Shown: positions 33,290-42,001, counted from the stretch's first letter. The stretch: DNA of 64,000 nucleotides from Gammaproteobacteria bacterium (GCA_016718385.1 JADKDK010000006.1:248001-312000); one strand, 5' to 3'. Translations and numbers: made by a program. The notes: generated by a model not told the origin, from the letters alone.

Positions 33290-35677
33290 CTACGCGAAGA
33301 CCGCGCGGAACACATCGTCGTAGCGCGAGGCGAAATGCACCTCGAAGTCCTCGCGCAGGTACTCGGGCAACTCGTCGAAGTCTTTGCGGTTCGCCTCGGG
33401 CAGCACCAGCTCGCGGATGCCGACGCGGCGCGCCGCGATCACCTTCTCGCGGATGCCGCCCACCGGCAGCACCTGCCCGGTGAGCGTCAGCTCGCCGGTC
33501 ATCGCGAGCGGGCGCGCGAGCTTTTCCTTGCGCACCAGCGACAACAGCGCGGTGGCCATGGTGACGCCGGCGCTGGGTCCGTCCTTGGGCGTGGCGCCCT
33601 CGGGCACGTGCAGGTGCACCAGTGACTCGTCGAAGAACTTCGGATCGGCGTCGTAGTGCGCCAGGTGCGACATCACGTAGCTGTAGGCGATCTCCGCCGA
33701 TTCCTTCATCACCTCGCCGAGCTTGCCGGTGAGCTTGAAGCCACGGTTCAGCGAGTGCACGCGCGTGGCCTCCACCGGCAGCGTCGCGCCGCCCATCGAG
33801 GTCCACGCCAGCCCGGTGACCACGCCCACGCCGCGCAGCTGCTTCTCCTTCGCGAACACCGGCGCGCCGAGCATCTGCTCGACCTCCTCGCGCCCGATGC
33901 GCAGCTTCGCGCCCGGGTTGCCGAGCAGTTTCACCACGCTCTTGCGCACCAGGCTCGCGAGGCGCTTCTCGAGGTTGCGCACGCCGGCCTCGCGCGCGTA
34001 GCCGTCGATCACGTGGCGCAGCGCGGCGTCGCTGATGCGCAGGCGCACCGGCTTCACGCCGGCGCGCTCCAGCAGCCGCGGCCACAGGTGGTTCTTGGCG
34101 ATCGCGAGCTTTTCCTCGGCGATATAGCCGGCGAGGCGGATCACTTCCATGCGATCCAGCAGCGGCGCGGGAATGGTGTCGAGCTGGTTCGCGGTGCACA
34201 CGAACAGCACCTTCGAGAGATCCACACGCAGGTCGAGATAATGGTCGAGGAACTCGGCGTTCTGCTCGGGGTCGAGCGCTTCGAGCAGCGCGGATGCCGG
34301 ATCGCCCTGGTAGGAAGCGCCGACCTTGTCGATCTCGTCGAGCATGATCACGGGGTTGGCGACCTTCACCTGCTTCAGCGCCTGCACGAACTTGCCGGGC
34401 ATGGCACCGATGTAGGTGCGCCGGTGGCCCTTGATCTCGGCCTCGTCGCGCATGCCGCCCAGGCTGAAGCGGTAGAACTCGCGCCCCAGCGCATGCGCGA
34501 TGGATTTGCCGATCGAGGTCTTGCCCACGCCCGGCGGGCCGACCAGCAGGATGATCGAGCCGCTGATCTCGCCCTTGTACGCACCCACCGCGATGAACTC
34601 CAGGATGCGATCCTTCACGTCCTCCAGGCCGTCGTGCTCGCGCTCCAGCACGCCGCGCGCGTGCGCCAGATCGAGCTTGTCCTCGGAGTGCACGCCCCAC
34701 GGCACCGAGGTGGCCCAGTCGAGGTAGTTGCGCGTGACGCCGTACTCGGGCGAGCCGGTCTCGAGGATCGCGAGCTTGTCGAGCTCGTCACGGATGCGCT
34801 CCATCGCGTGCTCGGGCACCGTGAGGCCGGCGAGGCGCGCCTCGAAGCGTTCGACATCGGCGCTGCGATCATCCTTCGACAGGCCGAGCTCCTGCTTGAT
34901 GACCTTCAGCTGCTCGCGCAGGAAAAACTCGCGCTGGCGCTCGCTGACCGTCTCGTTCACCTGCGTGCTGATGCGGTCCTGCAGCCGCGCGACCTCGATC
35001 TCCTTCTTCAGCAGCGGCAGCACCATGCGCATGCGCTCCACCACCGGCAGCGTTTCCAGCACCTCCTGCAGTTCGCGCCCGCCGGCGCTGGTGAGCGTGG
35101 CGGCGAAGTCGGTCAGCGGCGAGGGATCCTCGGGGCTGAAGCGCATCAGGTAGTGCTTCAGGTCCTCGTTGTAGAGCGGGTTGAGCGGCATCAGCTCCTT
35201 GATCGCGCCCACCAGCGCCATCGCCCAGGCGCGCGTCTCGTCGTTGCGCTCCAGCTCGTCCTTCGGATACTCGACCTGCACCACGTAGGGCGGCGTGCGG
35301 TTGATCCAGCGCTTGATGCGCGCGCGCCCCGTGCCCTGCGCGACGAACTGCACGCGCTTGCCGTCACCAGCGGCATTGAGCAGGCGCACGGCGCAGCCGA
35401 CCAGCGGGATGTCCGCGGGCTTGATCGAGGCGACGTCGTCGGTGTCGACGAAGAACAGTCCCATCACCTTGTGCTCGGTTTGCGCGACGCGCTGCACCGT
35501 GTCGCCCCAGGCGGTGGCGTCGGCCATCATCGGCTGGATCTGCGCCGGCATGAACGGGCGCGTCGTCACCGGCATGATGTAGAGGATTTCGGGCAGGGCC
35601 TGGCTCGGCAGCACCAGGCTGGTGCTGCCGGGAACGCCGGGGACGGATTCCTTGTCGGTCGTCGGCTGATCGGTCAT
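33290..35677 (-). CDS. lon: ATP-dependent protease Lon
   Basis: A 795-residue LonA protease. The N-terminal substrate-binding domain (about 25-220) and a helical region precede the AAA+ module with Walker A GPPGVGKT and Walker B VIMLDEIDKVG. The C-terminal S16 peptidase carries the catalytic Ser in PKDGPSAGVTMATALLSL and Lys in GGIREKVIAARR. It degrades misfolded and regulatory proteins in the cytoplasm. Length is standard. The N-terminal 20 residues are rich in Pro, Ser and Gly, slightly longer than usual. A run of palindromes lies about 90 bases upstream. Confidence 0.96.
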   Translation of the reverse strand: MTDQPTTDKESVPGVPGSTSLVLPSQALPEILYIMPVTTRPFMPAQIQPMMADATAWGDTVQRVAQTEHKVMGLFFVDTDDVASIKPADIPLVGCAVRLLNAAGDGKRVQFVAQGTGRARIKRWINRTPPYVVQVEYPKDELERNDETRAWAMALVGAIKELMPLNPLYNEDLKHYLMRFSPEDPSPLTDFAATLTSAGGRELQEVLETLPVVERMRMVLPLLKKEIEVARLQDRISTQVNETVSERQREFFLREQLKVIKQELGLSKDDRSADVERFEARLAGLTVPEHAMERIRDELDKLAILETGSPEYGVTRNYLDWATSVPWGVHSEDKLDLAHARGVLEREHDGLEDVKDRILEFIAVGAYKGEISGSIILLVGPPGVGKTSIGKSIAHALGREFYRFSLGGMRDEAEIKGHRRTYIGAMPGKFVQALKQVKVANPVIMLDEIDKVGASYQGDPASALLEALDPEQNAEFLDHYLDLRVDLSKVLFVCTANQLDTIPAPLLDRMEVIRLAGYIAEEKLAIAKNHLWPRLLERAGVKPVRLRISDAALRHVIDGYAREAGVRNLEKRLASLVRKSVVKLLGNPGAKLRIGREEVEQMLGAPVFAKEKQLRGVGVVTGLAWTSMGGATLPVEATRVHSLNRGFKLTGKLGEVMKESAEIAYSYVMSHLAHYDADPKFFDESLVHLHVPEGATPKDGPSAGVTMATALLSLVRKEKLARPLAMTGELTLTGQVLPVGGIREKVIAARRVGIRELVLPEANRKDFDELPEYLREDFEVHFASRYDDVFRAVFA

Positions 35678-35766
35678 CGTGAATCTCCGTTGGGCTCATC
35701 CGGCATATGGGGCCTGGCGTACACTAAATCAACCACCCGCGGCGCTGCGGGTTCGACGCGGGTCGG

Positions 35767-35902
35767 GCGTAGGTCCGGCGTAGGTCCGGCGTAGGTCCGG
35801 CTTCAGCCGGACAATTCGTCCGCATGAATGCGGACCAACGTGAGGTTTGTCCGCATGAATGCGGACCTACGTGGGGTTTGTCCGAATGAATTCGGACCCA
35901 CG
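35767..35902. repeat. Cluster of four palindromes with three stems, plus repeated GTAGGTCCGGC arms
   Basis: Three tandem half-units (about 11 bases, GCGTAGGTCCG) at 35767-35800 lead into a CGGC palindrome (35791-35813). Two CGCA palindromes (35818-35840, 35848-35871) and one CGAA palindrome (35879-35902) follow. They occupy the divergent lon/epimerase region. Confidence 0.9.
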
Positions 35903-35931
35903 ACGGCGCACCAAGGCAACAGGAGCGGAAC

Positions 35932-36831
35932 ATGACGCATTACGTGATCACCGGGGGCAGCGGATTCGTGGGCCAGGCGCTGTGCCGGCGCTACGCGGCG
36001 CGTGGCGTGGCGCTCACCGTACTCACGCGCGAGCCGGCACGCGCGGCGCGGTTGCTGCCGCCGGGTACGCGCACCGTGACCCGCCTCGCGGACGTGCCGC
36101 CCGATGAACCCGTCGATGCGGTGATCAACCTGGCGGGCGAGCCGATTGCCGAGGGGCGCTGGAGCGCCGCGCGCAAACGCCGGCTGGAAGACAGCCGCAT
36201 CGCACTCACCGGGGAAATGGTGCGCTGGATGGCACAGGCGTCGCCGCGGCCCGCCGCGTTGATCAGCGCATCGGCGATCGGCTTCTACGGCGACCAGGGC
36301 GACGCGCCGGTCACCGAGGACAGCGCGCCGCACAGCGAGTACACGCATGAACTGTGCGCCGCGTGGGAGCAGGCCGCGTTCGCAGCGCGCACGCACGGCA
36401 TCCGCACCGCGGTGCTGCGCATCGGTCTCGTGGTAGCTCCCGGCGGCGGCTTTCTCGCGCGCATGCTGCCGCCGTTTCGCCTCGGGCTCGGCGGCCCCAT
36501 CGGCAGCGGAACGCAATGGATGAGCTGGATCCACCGCGAGGACCTGCTGGGGATGATCGACTTCCTGCTCGCTCACGCGGAGCTGGACGGCGTCTTCAAC
36601 GCGACCGCGCCGAATCCGGCCACCAGCCGTGATTTCGCGCGGACGCTGGGCCGCGTGCTGCACCGCCCGGCGCTGTTGCCGGCGCCGGCGCTGGTATTCC
36701 GCGCCGCGTTCGGCGAGATGTCACGGCTGCTGCTGACCGGACAGCGCGTGCTGCCCGCACGCGCGCTGGAGGCGGGGTTCAGGTTCCGCTTTCCCGAGCT
36801 GGAGCCGGCGTTGCGGGATGTGCTGGGCTAG
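35932..36831 (+). CDS. NAD(P)-dependent epimerase-like protein, TIGR01777/YfcH family
   Basis: A 299-residue atypical short-chain dehydrogenase. It opens with MTHYVITGGSGFVGQALCRR (Rossmann GxxGxxG) and has INLAGEPIAEGRWSAARKRR, SASAIGFYGDQGD and SWIHREDLLGMIDFLL, all diagnostic of the TIGR01777 family (YfcH in E. coli). A C-terminal DUF1731 part (ALEAGFRFRFPELEPALRDV) follows. The physiological substrate is unknown. AGGAG lies 7 bases before the ATG. Confidence 0.93.
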   Translation: MTHYVITGGSGFVGQALCRRYAARGVALTVLTREPARAARLLPPGTRTVTRLADVPPDEPVDAVINLAGEPIAEGRWSAARKRRLEDSRIALTGEMVRWMAQASPRPAALISASAIGFYGDQGDAPVTEDSAPHSEYTHELCAAWEQAAFAARTHGIRTAVLRIGLVVAPGGGFLARMLPPFRLGLGGPIGSGTQWMSWIHREDLLGMIDFLLAHAELDGVFNATAPNPATSRDFARTLGRVLHRPALLPAPALVFRAAFGEMSRLLLTGQRVLPARALEAGFRFRFPELEPALRDVLG

Positions 36832-36837
36832 CTTCCC

Positions 36838-36954
36838 GTGGGTCCGCATTCATGCGGACGATTTTCATGCGGACAATTGTCCGGCTTCAGCCGGACAATT
36901 CCATCCGTGGGTCCGGCTTAAGGCGGAAATTGTCCGGATGAATCCGGACCTACG
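36838..36954. repeat. Palindrome cluster with CGCA, CGGC and CGGA stems
   Basis: A CGCA palindrome (36838-36859), a half unit (36863-36876), a CGGC palindrome (36877-36898), a decayed CGGC palindrome whose right arm has mutated (36907-36929) and a CGGA palindrome (36930-36954). The CTA in the last flank is, on the minus strand, the TAG stop of the next gene (36950-36952). Confidence 0.88.
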
Positions 36955-37402
36955 AACGGCCCACGCGAGCGATGAAGCGGTCGAGCGCATTGGCAAAGGC
37001 CTGGCGGTCGCGCTGGTTCAGCGCCGGCGGCCCGCCGGTGTGGATTCCGCTCGAACGCATGGTGTCCATGAAATCGCGCATGTTCAGCCGCGCCTTCACG
37101 TTCTCCTTCGTGTAGAGCTCGCCGCGCGGATTGAGCGCGGTGGCACCCTTGGCGATCACTTCCGCCGCCAGCGGGATGTCGGCCGTGACCACCAAATCAC
37201 CCGGCTCGCAGCGCCGCACGATCTCGTTGTCGGCGATGTCGAAGCCCTGCGCGACCTGCACCGCGCGCACGTACTGCATCCGCGGCACCGGCACCGGCTG
37301 GTTCGCCACCAGCGTGACCATGATCCGCGCGCGCTCGGCGACGCGAAACAGGATCTCCTTGATCACGTTGGGGCAGGCGTCGGCGTCGACCCATATCTGC
37401 AC
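36950..37402 (-). CDS. yaiI: YaiI/YqxD family protein (DUF188)
   Basis: A 150-residue protein that aligns along its length with YaiI: QIWVDADACPNVIKEILFRV, GFDIADNEIVRRCEPGDLVV, TADIPLAAEVIAKGA and NMRDFMDTMRSSGIHTGGPP. The fold is PIN-like with conserved acidic residues, suggesting a nuclease, but the function is not settled. I choose the GTG at 37402, which gives the normal family N-terminus and has GGAG 10 bases upstream; a GTG at 37411 is an alternative. The stop lies within a palindrome. Confidence 0.92.
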   Translation of the reverse strand: MQIWVDADACPNVIKEILFRVAERARIMVTLVANQPVPVPRMQYVRAVQVAQGFDIADNEIVRRCEPGDLVVTADIPLAAEVIAKGATALNPRGELYTKENVKARLNMRDFMDTMRSSGIHTGGPPALNQRDRQAFANALDRFIARVGRS

Positions 37403-37430
37403 GATGAACACGCTCCGTGTGGGTTGGACT

Positions 37431-37669
37431 CGTGGGTCGGGCTCGTAGGTCGGGCTCGTAGGTCGGGCTTCAGCCCGACAAGGGTTCGGCAAAGCCGAAC
37501 CCGCCGCATACCCGCAGGCACCTGTCGGCATGAATGCCGACCTACGCCTCGAGGGTTCGGCAAAGCCGAACCCGCCGCATACCCGCAGGCACCTGTCGGC
37601 ATGAATGCCGACCCACGGCGTCTGCAGCTGTCGGCATGAATGCCGACCCACATGAATGCCGACCGACAG
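37431..37669. repeat. Densest palindrome block: 13-base tandem, GGGC, GGCA and GTTCGGC palindromes, 71-base duplication
   Basis: Three 13-base units (CGTRGGTCGGGCT) at 37431-37469 run into a GGGC/GCCC palindrome (37458-37480). A 65-base stretch starting GGGTTCGGCAAAGCCGAACC and ending in a GGCA palindrome occurs at 37482-37546 and again at 37553-37617, with one difference. A third GGCA palindrome with an extra right arm ends the block (37628-37669). It fills nearly the whole gap between the YaiI and SnoaL-like genes. Confidence 0.92.
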
Positions 37670-37675
37670 CGGCGC

Positions 37676-38200
37676 TCACGCCTGACGAGCCGGGTCGTCG
37701 ATATCCGCCGGCGCCGCGCCGCCGGCGAATATCACCTTCGCCATGCCCTCGCCCAGGTCGAGCAGCTCGGTCGAGGTCACGTGGTAGGCGGTCGCCGAGA
37801 TCTTCCACGCGCCGTCGATCTTGCGGTACTCGTCGAGGTAATAGCCACCGAGCTGCGTCACCGTGCGCTCGCGCGTATTGATCATGAAATAGTACAGGCC
37901 CCAGGTCGCCTCGGCGCGCGTTGCGTCCAGGATCTCGATCTGGTCGTTCTGCGCGTGGTGCATCTCGACGATGTGTTCCTGGCAAGCCAGCGCCGTGAAT
38001 ACTTCGACCATGTCGGCGGCGCGCGAAAACTGCCCGATACGGCCGTAGTCGATGCGCACCTCGCCAGGGGCGAAACAGGCCAGCACGTCGGCCGGGCGCT
38101 TGCGATCGCACATGAAGAAATAGCGGTGCTTCAGCTGGCGGATCGCCTCGATGTCCTCGAGCACCGCGAGGCGCCGCTCGAGGGTTGCCATGTCGCTCAT
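37676..38200 (-). CDS. SnoaL-like (NTF2-fold) protein
   Basis: A 174-residue protein of the NTF2/SnoaL fold: LEDIEAIRQLKHRYFFMCDR at the start, then MHHAQNDQIEILD, ATWGLYYFMI and GGYYLDEYRKIDGAWKISAT, the usual conserved beta-sheet strands. Members are enzymes (dehydratases, isomerases, hydrolases) or binding proteins in catabolic and polyketide pathways; the reaction here is unknown. It lies 10 bases after the epimerase gene with its own GAGGAG. Together with the two oxidoreductase genes upstream it looks like part of a small catabolic cluster. Confidence 0.85.
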   Translation of the reverse strand: MSDMATLERRLAVLEDIEAIRQLKHRYFFMCDRKRPADVLACFAPGEVRIDYGRIGQFSRAADMVEVFTALACQEHIVEMHHAQNDQIEILDATRAEATWGLYYFMINTRERTVTQLGGYYLDEYRKIDGAWKISATAYHVTSTELLDLGEGMAKVIFAGGAAPADIDDPARQA

Positions 38201-38210
38201 GCCGCGCTCC

Positions 38211-39125
38211 TCAATGTTTCAGCAGTTGCGGCGCGAGGATCTGCACCATCTCGCGGATGCCGGCTTTCCAGTCCACCTCGGTGGGCCCGACCAGCGCGTG
38301 CAGCCGCGCGGTGTCGATCTGCAGGCTGCCGAAAGCCTTCGGATTCTCGTTGAAAACCGGCTCGAAGCCGGTGAGTTCCTGCAGGTACGCGCACCATTCC
38401 TCGATGCTCACCGCCTGCGAGCCGCCGAAGTTCACGGTCGTGACCTCGGGCGTGGCGGCCGCGAGCAGGCCGGGAATCTTGGCCAGGCAGTCGCGCTCGT
38501 GCAAAGGGTTGTAGACGTTGGGCCGCTCGGGGTGGACATCGATCGGTACGCGGTTCTGCATCATCAGCAGGTGGTAGTAAGGCCAGCCGCCGTTGTTGCC
38601 GTAGGGCACGCTGAGGCGCGCGATCGTGGTCGGGATGCCGAACTCGTGCGCGGTGAAGCGCGCCACGGTTTCCGCGGAAATCTTCGCGATGCTGTAGGTC
38701 GGGAACATCGAGCGGTGGTTGTCGCCGAGCGGCGCGTCCTCGTGGCGCGGCTCGTGGCCCGCGTACTCGTAGACCGCGGTCGAGGAGCAGTGCAGGAAGG
38801 CCTTCACGTTGCGGCAGCGCAGCATCAGCCGGCCCACGCCCTCGGCGTTGGCGCGCATGTCGTAGGCCCAATCGCCGGTTTTCACGACCGCGAGGTTCAG
38901 CACGTAGTCGAGATCCTGCGGCACCTGCTCCAGCGAGCCGGTACCGAGATCGGCGGCAATGGTCCTCGCGCCCAGCGCCTCGATCGCCTCGCGATCCTCG
39001 GCCTTGCTGAATCGCGCCAGGCCGAAGACCTCGTTGTGCTGCGCCAGCGCCGCCACCAGCGGACGCGCCACCTGCCCCGTGGGACCGGTCACCAGGATGC
39101 GCTTGCCCTCGAGTTCCGCACTCAT
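38211..39125 (-). CDS. NAD-dependent epimerase/dehydratase (extended SDR)
   Basis: A 304-residue extended short-chain dehydrogenase. Nucleotide-binding ILVTGPTGQVARPLVAALAQ, an acidic pair after strand 3 (AADLGTG), active-site Ser in FLHCSSTAVYEY, and Tyr-Lys in YSIAKISAE are all present. The C-terminal part (GGSQAVSIEEWCAYLQELTG) is typical of sugar-nucleotide-type epimerases. Substrate unknown. GGAGAGGAAA precedes the ATG. It is transcribed with the SnoaL-like gene. Confidence 0.88.
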   Translation of the reverse strand: MSAELEGKRILVTGPTGQVARPLVAALAQHNEVFGLARFSKAEDREAIEALGARTIAADLGTGSLEQVPQDLDYVLNLAVVKTGDWAYDMRANAEGVGRLMLRCRNVKAFLHCSSTAVYEYAGHEPRHEDAPLGDNHRSMFPTYSIAKISAETVARFTAHEFGIPTTIARLSVPYGNNGGWPYYHLLMMQNRVPIDVHPERPNVYNPLHERDCLAKIPGLLAAATPEVTTVNFGGSQAVSIEEWCAYLQELTGFEPVFNENPKAFGSLQIDTARLHALVGPTEVDWKAGIREMVQILAPQLLKH

Positions 39126-39156
39126 TTTCCTCTCCTCCGCTGCTGTTGTGTTTCCC

Positions 39157-39233
39157 GTGGGTCCGGATTCATCCGGACATTGTCCCGCGTCCGGATTTAT
39201 CCGGAGATTGTCCGGCTGAAGCCGGACCTGCGC
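39157..39233. repeat. Palindromes with CGGA and CGGC stems
   Basis: Two CGGA palindromes (39157-39179 and about 39188-39208, the latter with a TTTA loop and a changed outer base) and one CGGC palindrome (39209-39233). They lie between the SDR and epimerase genes, which are both on the minus strand. Confidence 0.85.
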
Positions 39234-39272
39234 CGGACCTGCGCGGGACCTGACATCCGGGTCGGGATGATG

Positions 39273-40043
39273 CTAGAAACCTTCCTTCTTGTGCACATCT
39301 TTCCAGATGAGGTTCGGGAAGAAGCGCCGCATCAGGTAACCCGTGCGCGTGCCCTTGCCCGGGAAGACCCAGAACTCGCCCTTCGCCAGCGCCGACTCGA
39401 TGGCCTCGAGCACCTCGCGCGGCTCGATCGGCGGCATCGATTCGATGGTCTTCGGCATCACGGTCGCATAGCCTTGCGCGAGCAGCGGCGTGGCCACCGG
39501 CGGCGGGCAGACGCAGGCGAAGCGCACGCCGCTGGCGCGGTTCTCGTGCCACAACACCTCGGTGAAGGCCGAGACCGCGAATTTCGAGGCGTTGTAGCCG
39601 CCGGTCATCAGGACCGGGATGATCCCCGCCATCGACGAGAAGCTGATGAAGTCGCCCGCGCCGCGGCGCACCATCGCCGGCAGGGCGGCCTGCGCGATAT
39701 TCACCAGTCCGCCGTAGTTGATCGCCATCATCCGGTGCACGGTGGCGTTGTCCTGCTCGAGCAGCTTGCCGAGCGGCATGATCGCAGCGGCGTTGTAGAC
39801 GCGATGCACGGGGCCGAGACTCGCCTCGGCATCGCGCACCGCGGCGTCCACGGCCGCGAAATCGGTGACGTCGAGGCGGCGCGTCACGATGCCGGCATCG
39901 CCCGCGGCGGTTTCCGCGAGCCCCGGCTCGTTGACGTCGAAGGTCAGTACGCGCGCGCCACGGCGGCTCATCAGCTGGCAGGCAAGGCGCCCCATGCCGC
40001 TTCCGCCGCCCGTGACCAGAACCACCTTCCCGTTCATGTCCAT
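39273..40043 (-). CDS. Short-chain dehydrogenase/reductase
   Basis: A 256-residue classical SDR. It has the cofactor motif VTGGGSGMGR, DV after strand 4 (RRLDVTDF), NAAA (VYNAAAIMPLG), active-site Ser (FISFSSMAGI) and YNASK. A C-terminal WVFPGKGTRTGYLMRRFFPN extends beyond the core, a feature of SDRs that act on lipophilic substrates. It oxidises or reduces an alcohol/ketone with NAD(P); substrate unknown. The ATG at 40043 is chosen for the GGGGGGA 7 bases upstream. Same strand as the epimerase and SnoaL genes but separated by palindromes. Confidence 0.9.
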   Translation of the reverse strand: MDMNGKVVLVTGGGSGMGRLACQLMSRRGARVLTFDVNEPGLAETAAGDAGIVTRRLDVTDFAAVDAAVRDAEASLGPVHRVYNAAAIMPLGKLLEQDNATVHRMMAINYGGLVNIAQAALPAMVRRGAGDFISFSSMAGIIPVLMTGGYNASKFAVSAFTEVLWHENRASGVRFACVCPPPVATPLLAQGYATVMPKTIESMPPIEPREVLEAIESALAKGEFWVFPGKGTRTGYLMRRFFPNLIWKDVHKKEGF

Positions 40044-40209
40044 CTGCGTCCCCCCGGAGTTTGTACGCGTGGCGGACATCGTATGCCCAAAGTCCGCGCG
40101 CATGCGTTAACGCGCTGTAACTTGCCCGCGCCCGTGCCCGCGCCGTACGCGTTCCGGCCACCGGGTCAAATCGCTTAAACTGCCGCGCACCTCCACGGCA
40201 CGGCAGCAC

Positions 40210-41001
40210 ATGCAACGACCTCCCTGGCTCGGCAAACTCATCGGTGGCGTCATCGGCCTGCTCGCGGCGGGTCCTTTCGGCGCCATTGCCGGGCTGCTGA
40301 TCGGGCACGTGGTCGACAGTGTGCATCGCGTGAAGCGCTTCGTGGGCGGCACGATGAAAGCGGTGCAGAGCACCTTCTTCGAGACCACGTTCACGCTGAT
40401 GGGGCACATCGCCAAGAGCGACGGTCGCATCAGCGAGCGGGAAATCGCCGTCACCGAGCAATTGATGGCCCGCATGGGCCTGAGCGCCGAGCATCGCCAG
40501 GAGGCCATCGCGCTGTTCAAGCGCGGTGCACAGCCCGAGTTCGATACCGAGGCGCAGATCACTCGCTTCATGACGCAGTGCGGCGCGCACCCGAGCCTGC
40601 GCCAGATGCTGCTGATGTTGCTGTTCAGCACCGCCGCGGCCGATGGGACGATGGCGCCGACCGAGCACGCGCTGCTGCGCCTGATCGCGGCGCGCATCGG
40701 TTTTTCCGATGCGGCGTTCGAACAGATGCTGCGTATGTTCAGCGCGCAGGAGCATTTTTCGGACGCCCCGGGCGCCGCGTCGGCCTCGCGCTCGCTGGCC
40801 GATGCCTACGCGGCGCTCGGCGTGGCAGAGTCGGCCAGCGATACCGAGGTGAAGAAGGCCTGGCGCCGCCTGATGAGCCAGTACCACCCCGACAAGCTGA
40901 TCGCCGAGGGCATGCCCGAGGACATGGTAAAAATGGCCACCGAGCGCACGCAGGAAATACAGAGCGCCTGGGAGCAGGTGCGCAAGGCGCGCGGGCTCTG
41001 A
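40210..41001 (+). CDS. djlA: Co-chaperone DjlA
   Basis: A 263-residue membrane-anchored J-domain protein. A glycine-rich hydrophobic N-terminus (LIGGVIGLLAAGPFGAIAGL) precedes a TerB-like domain (about 55-180, with HIAKSDGRISEREI) and a C-terminal J domain with the HPD motif in SQYHPDKLIAEGMPEDMV. It stimulates DnaK at the inner membrane and in E. coli influences the Rcs envelope response. Domain order and length match DjlA. Confidence 0.94.
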   Translation: MQRPPWLGKLIGGVIGLLAAGPFGAIAGLLIGHVVDSVHRVKRFVGGTMKAVQSTFFETTFTLMGHIAKSDGRISEREIAVTEQLMARMGLSAEHRQEAIALFKRGAQPEFDTEAQITRFMTQCGAHPSLRQMLLMLLFSTAAADGTMAPTEHALLRLIAARIGFSDAAFEQMLRMFSAQEHFSDAPGAASASRSLADAYAALGVAESASDTEVKKAWRRLMSQYHPDKLIAEGMPEDMVKMATERTQEIQSAWEQVRKARGL

Positions 41002-41041
41002 GCACTGCGGCACGACCACGACTACAAATGAGGATCATGGC

Positions 41042-41968
41042 ATGGAAGGCGTGCTGAACTGGGGCGTGGAACTGATCCTGCTGATCCAGCAGAACCGCAC
41101 GGCGTTGCTCGATGAATTCTTTCGCGCCATCACGACGCTCGGCGGCCAGGCGCACATCTACATCGTGCCCTTCGTGATCTGGAGCCTGAGCTACCGCGCC
41201 GGCTCGCGCATGCTGCTCACGCTGTTGCTGTCGGCCTTCGTGAACTTTGCCCTCAAGGACGTCTTCGCGCAGCCTCGCCCCTTCGACCTCGAACCGCGCA
41301 TCGGGCCGGATCGCGAGTTCGGCTTCGGCGCGCCCAGCGGCCACGCCCAGCACACCCTGATCGAATGGGGCCTGATCGCGGCGTGGGTCGGGCGGCGCTG
41401 GTTCAGCGTGCTCGCGGTGCTGCTGATCGTGCTGATCGGCTTCTCGCGCGTCTACCTCGGTGTGCACTTTCCGACCGACGTGCTCGCGGGCTGGGCGCTC
41501 GGCGCAGCGCTGCTGTGGCTGCACCTGCGCCATGCCGATGCGATTGCGGCGCGTCTCGCCGCAGCCGGCTTCGCGGCGCAGATCGCCACGGCGGCCGCAT
41601 GCTCGGCGCTGTTCGTCGCGTTCTACCTGCTGCTGCCGCGCACACCCTACCTGGTGGGTGTGGGCGGGCTCTTCCTCGGCGCCGCCGCGGGCATTGCGCT
41701 GTGCCGGCGCTGGCTGCGCGCGCCCGAGGGCGGTGCGATCTGGCAGCGCGCGCTGCGCTACGTGCTCGGCATCGCGGTGCTGCTGACATGGCTCGCGCAG
41801 TCCGGCAAATGGGTTCCGGAACAGCGCGAACTGGCGTGGTACGCGATCGTGTACGCCAACAACGCGATTGCCGGACTCTGGCTCACCTTCGGCGCGCCGG
41901 CGCTGTTCCAGGCGCTGCGTCTGACGTCCGGCGTGGGTCCGAATTCATTCGGACAACTGTCCGGCTGA
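41042..41968 (+). CDS. PAP2-family membrane phosphatase
   Basis: A 308-residue polytopic protein. The three PAP2 motifs are visible: KDVFAQPRP, PSGHAQH and SRVYLGVHFPTDVLAGWALG. Members remove phosphate from lipid phosphates or undecaprenyl pyrophosphate on the outer face of the membrane. About four further membrane helices follow the catalytic core. GAGG lies 8 bases before the ATG. The last 13 residues (VGPNSFGQLSG at the very end) are encoded by palindromes, and the TGA lies in a palindrome loop, so the natural C-terminus seems to have been replaced or extended by repeat insertion. Confidence 0.9.
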   Translation: MEGVLNWGVELILLIQQNRTALLDEFFRAITTLGGQAHIYIVPFVIWSLSYRAGSRMLLTLLLSAFVNFALKDVFAQPRPFDLEPRIGPDREFGFGAPSGHAQHTLIEWGLIAAWVGRRWFSVLAVLLIVLIGFSRVYLGVHFPTDVLAGWALGAALLWLHLRHADAIAARLAAAGFAAQIATAAACSALFVAFYLLLPRTPYLVGVGGLFLGAAAGIALCRRWLRAPEGGAIWQRALRYVLGIAVLLTWLAQSGKWVPEQRELAWYAIVYANNAIAGLWLTFGAPALFQALRLTSGVGPNSFGQLSG

Positions 41969-41981
41969 AGCCGGACCCACG
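41933..41981. repeat. Two palindromes overlapping the 3' end of the PAP2 gene
   Basis: CGAA type at 41933-41955, wholly inside the coding sequence, and CGGC type at 41958-41981, whose TGAA loop supplies the TGA stop at 41966-41968. Confidence 0.9.
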
Positions 41982-42001
41982 GCAGGACCCACGAGGACAC
42001 G

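Noticed and set aside
37431..37669. Regular repeats as a CRISPR-like or integron attachment array
   Set aside because: No unique spacers, no cassette genes and no integrase; the repeats are palindromes found at many other sites in the window.
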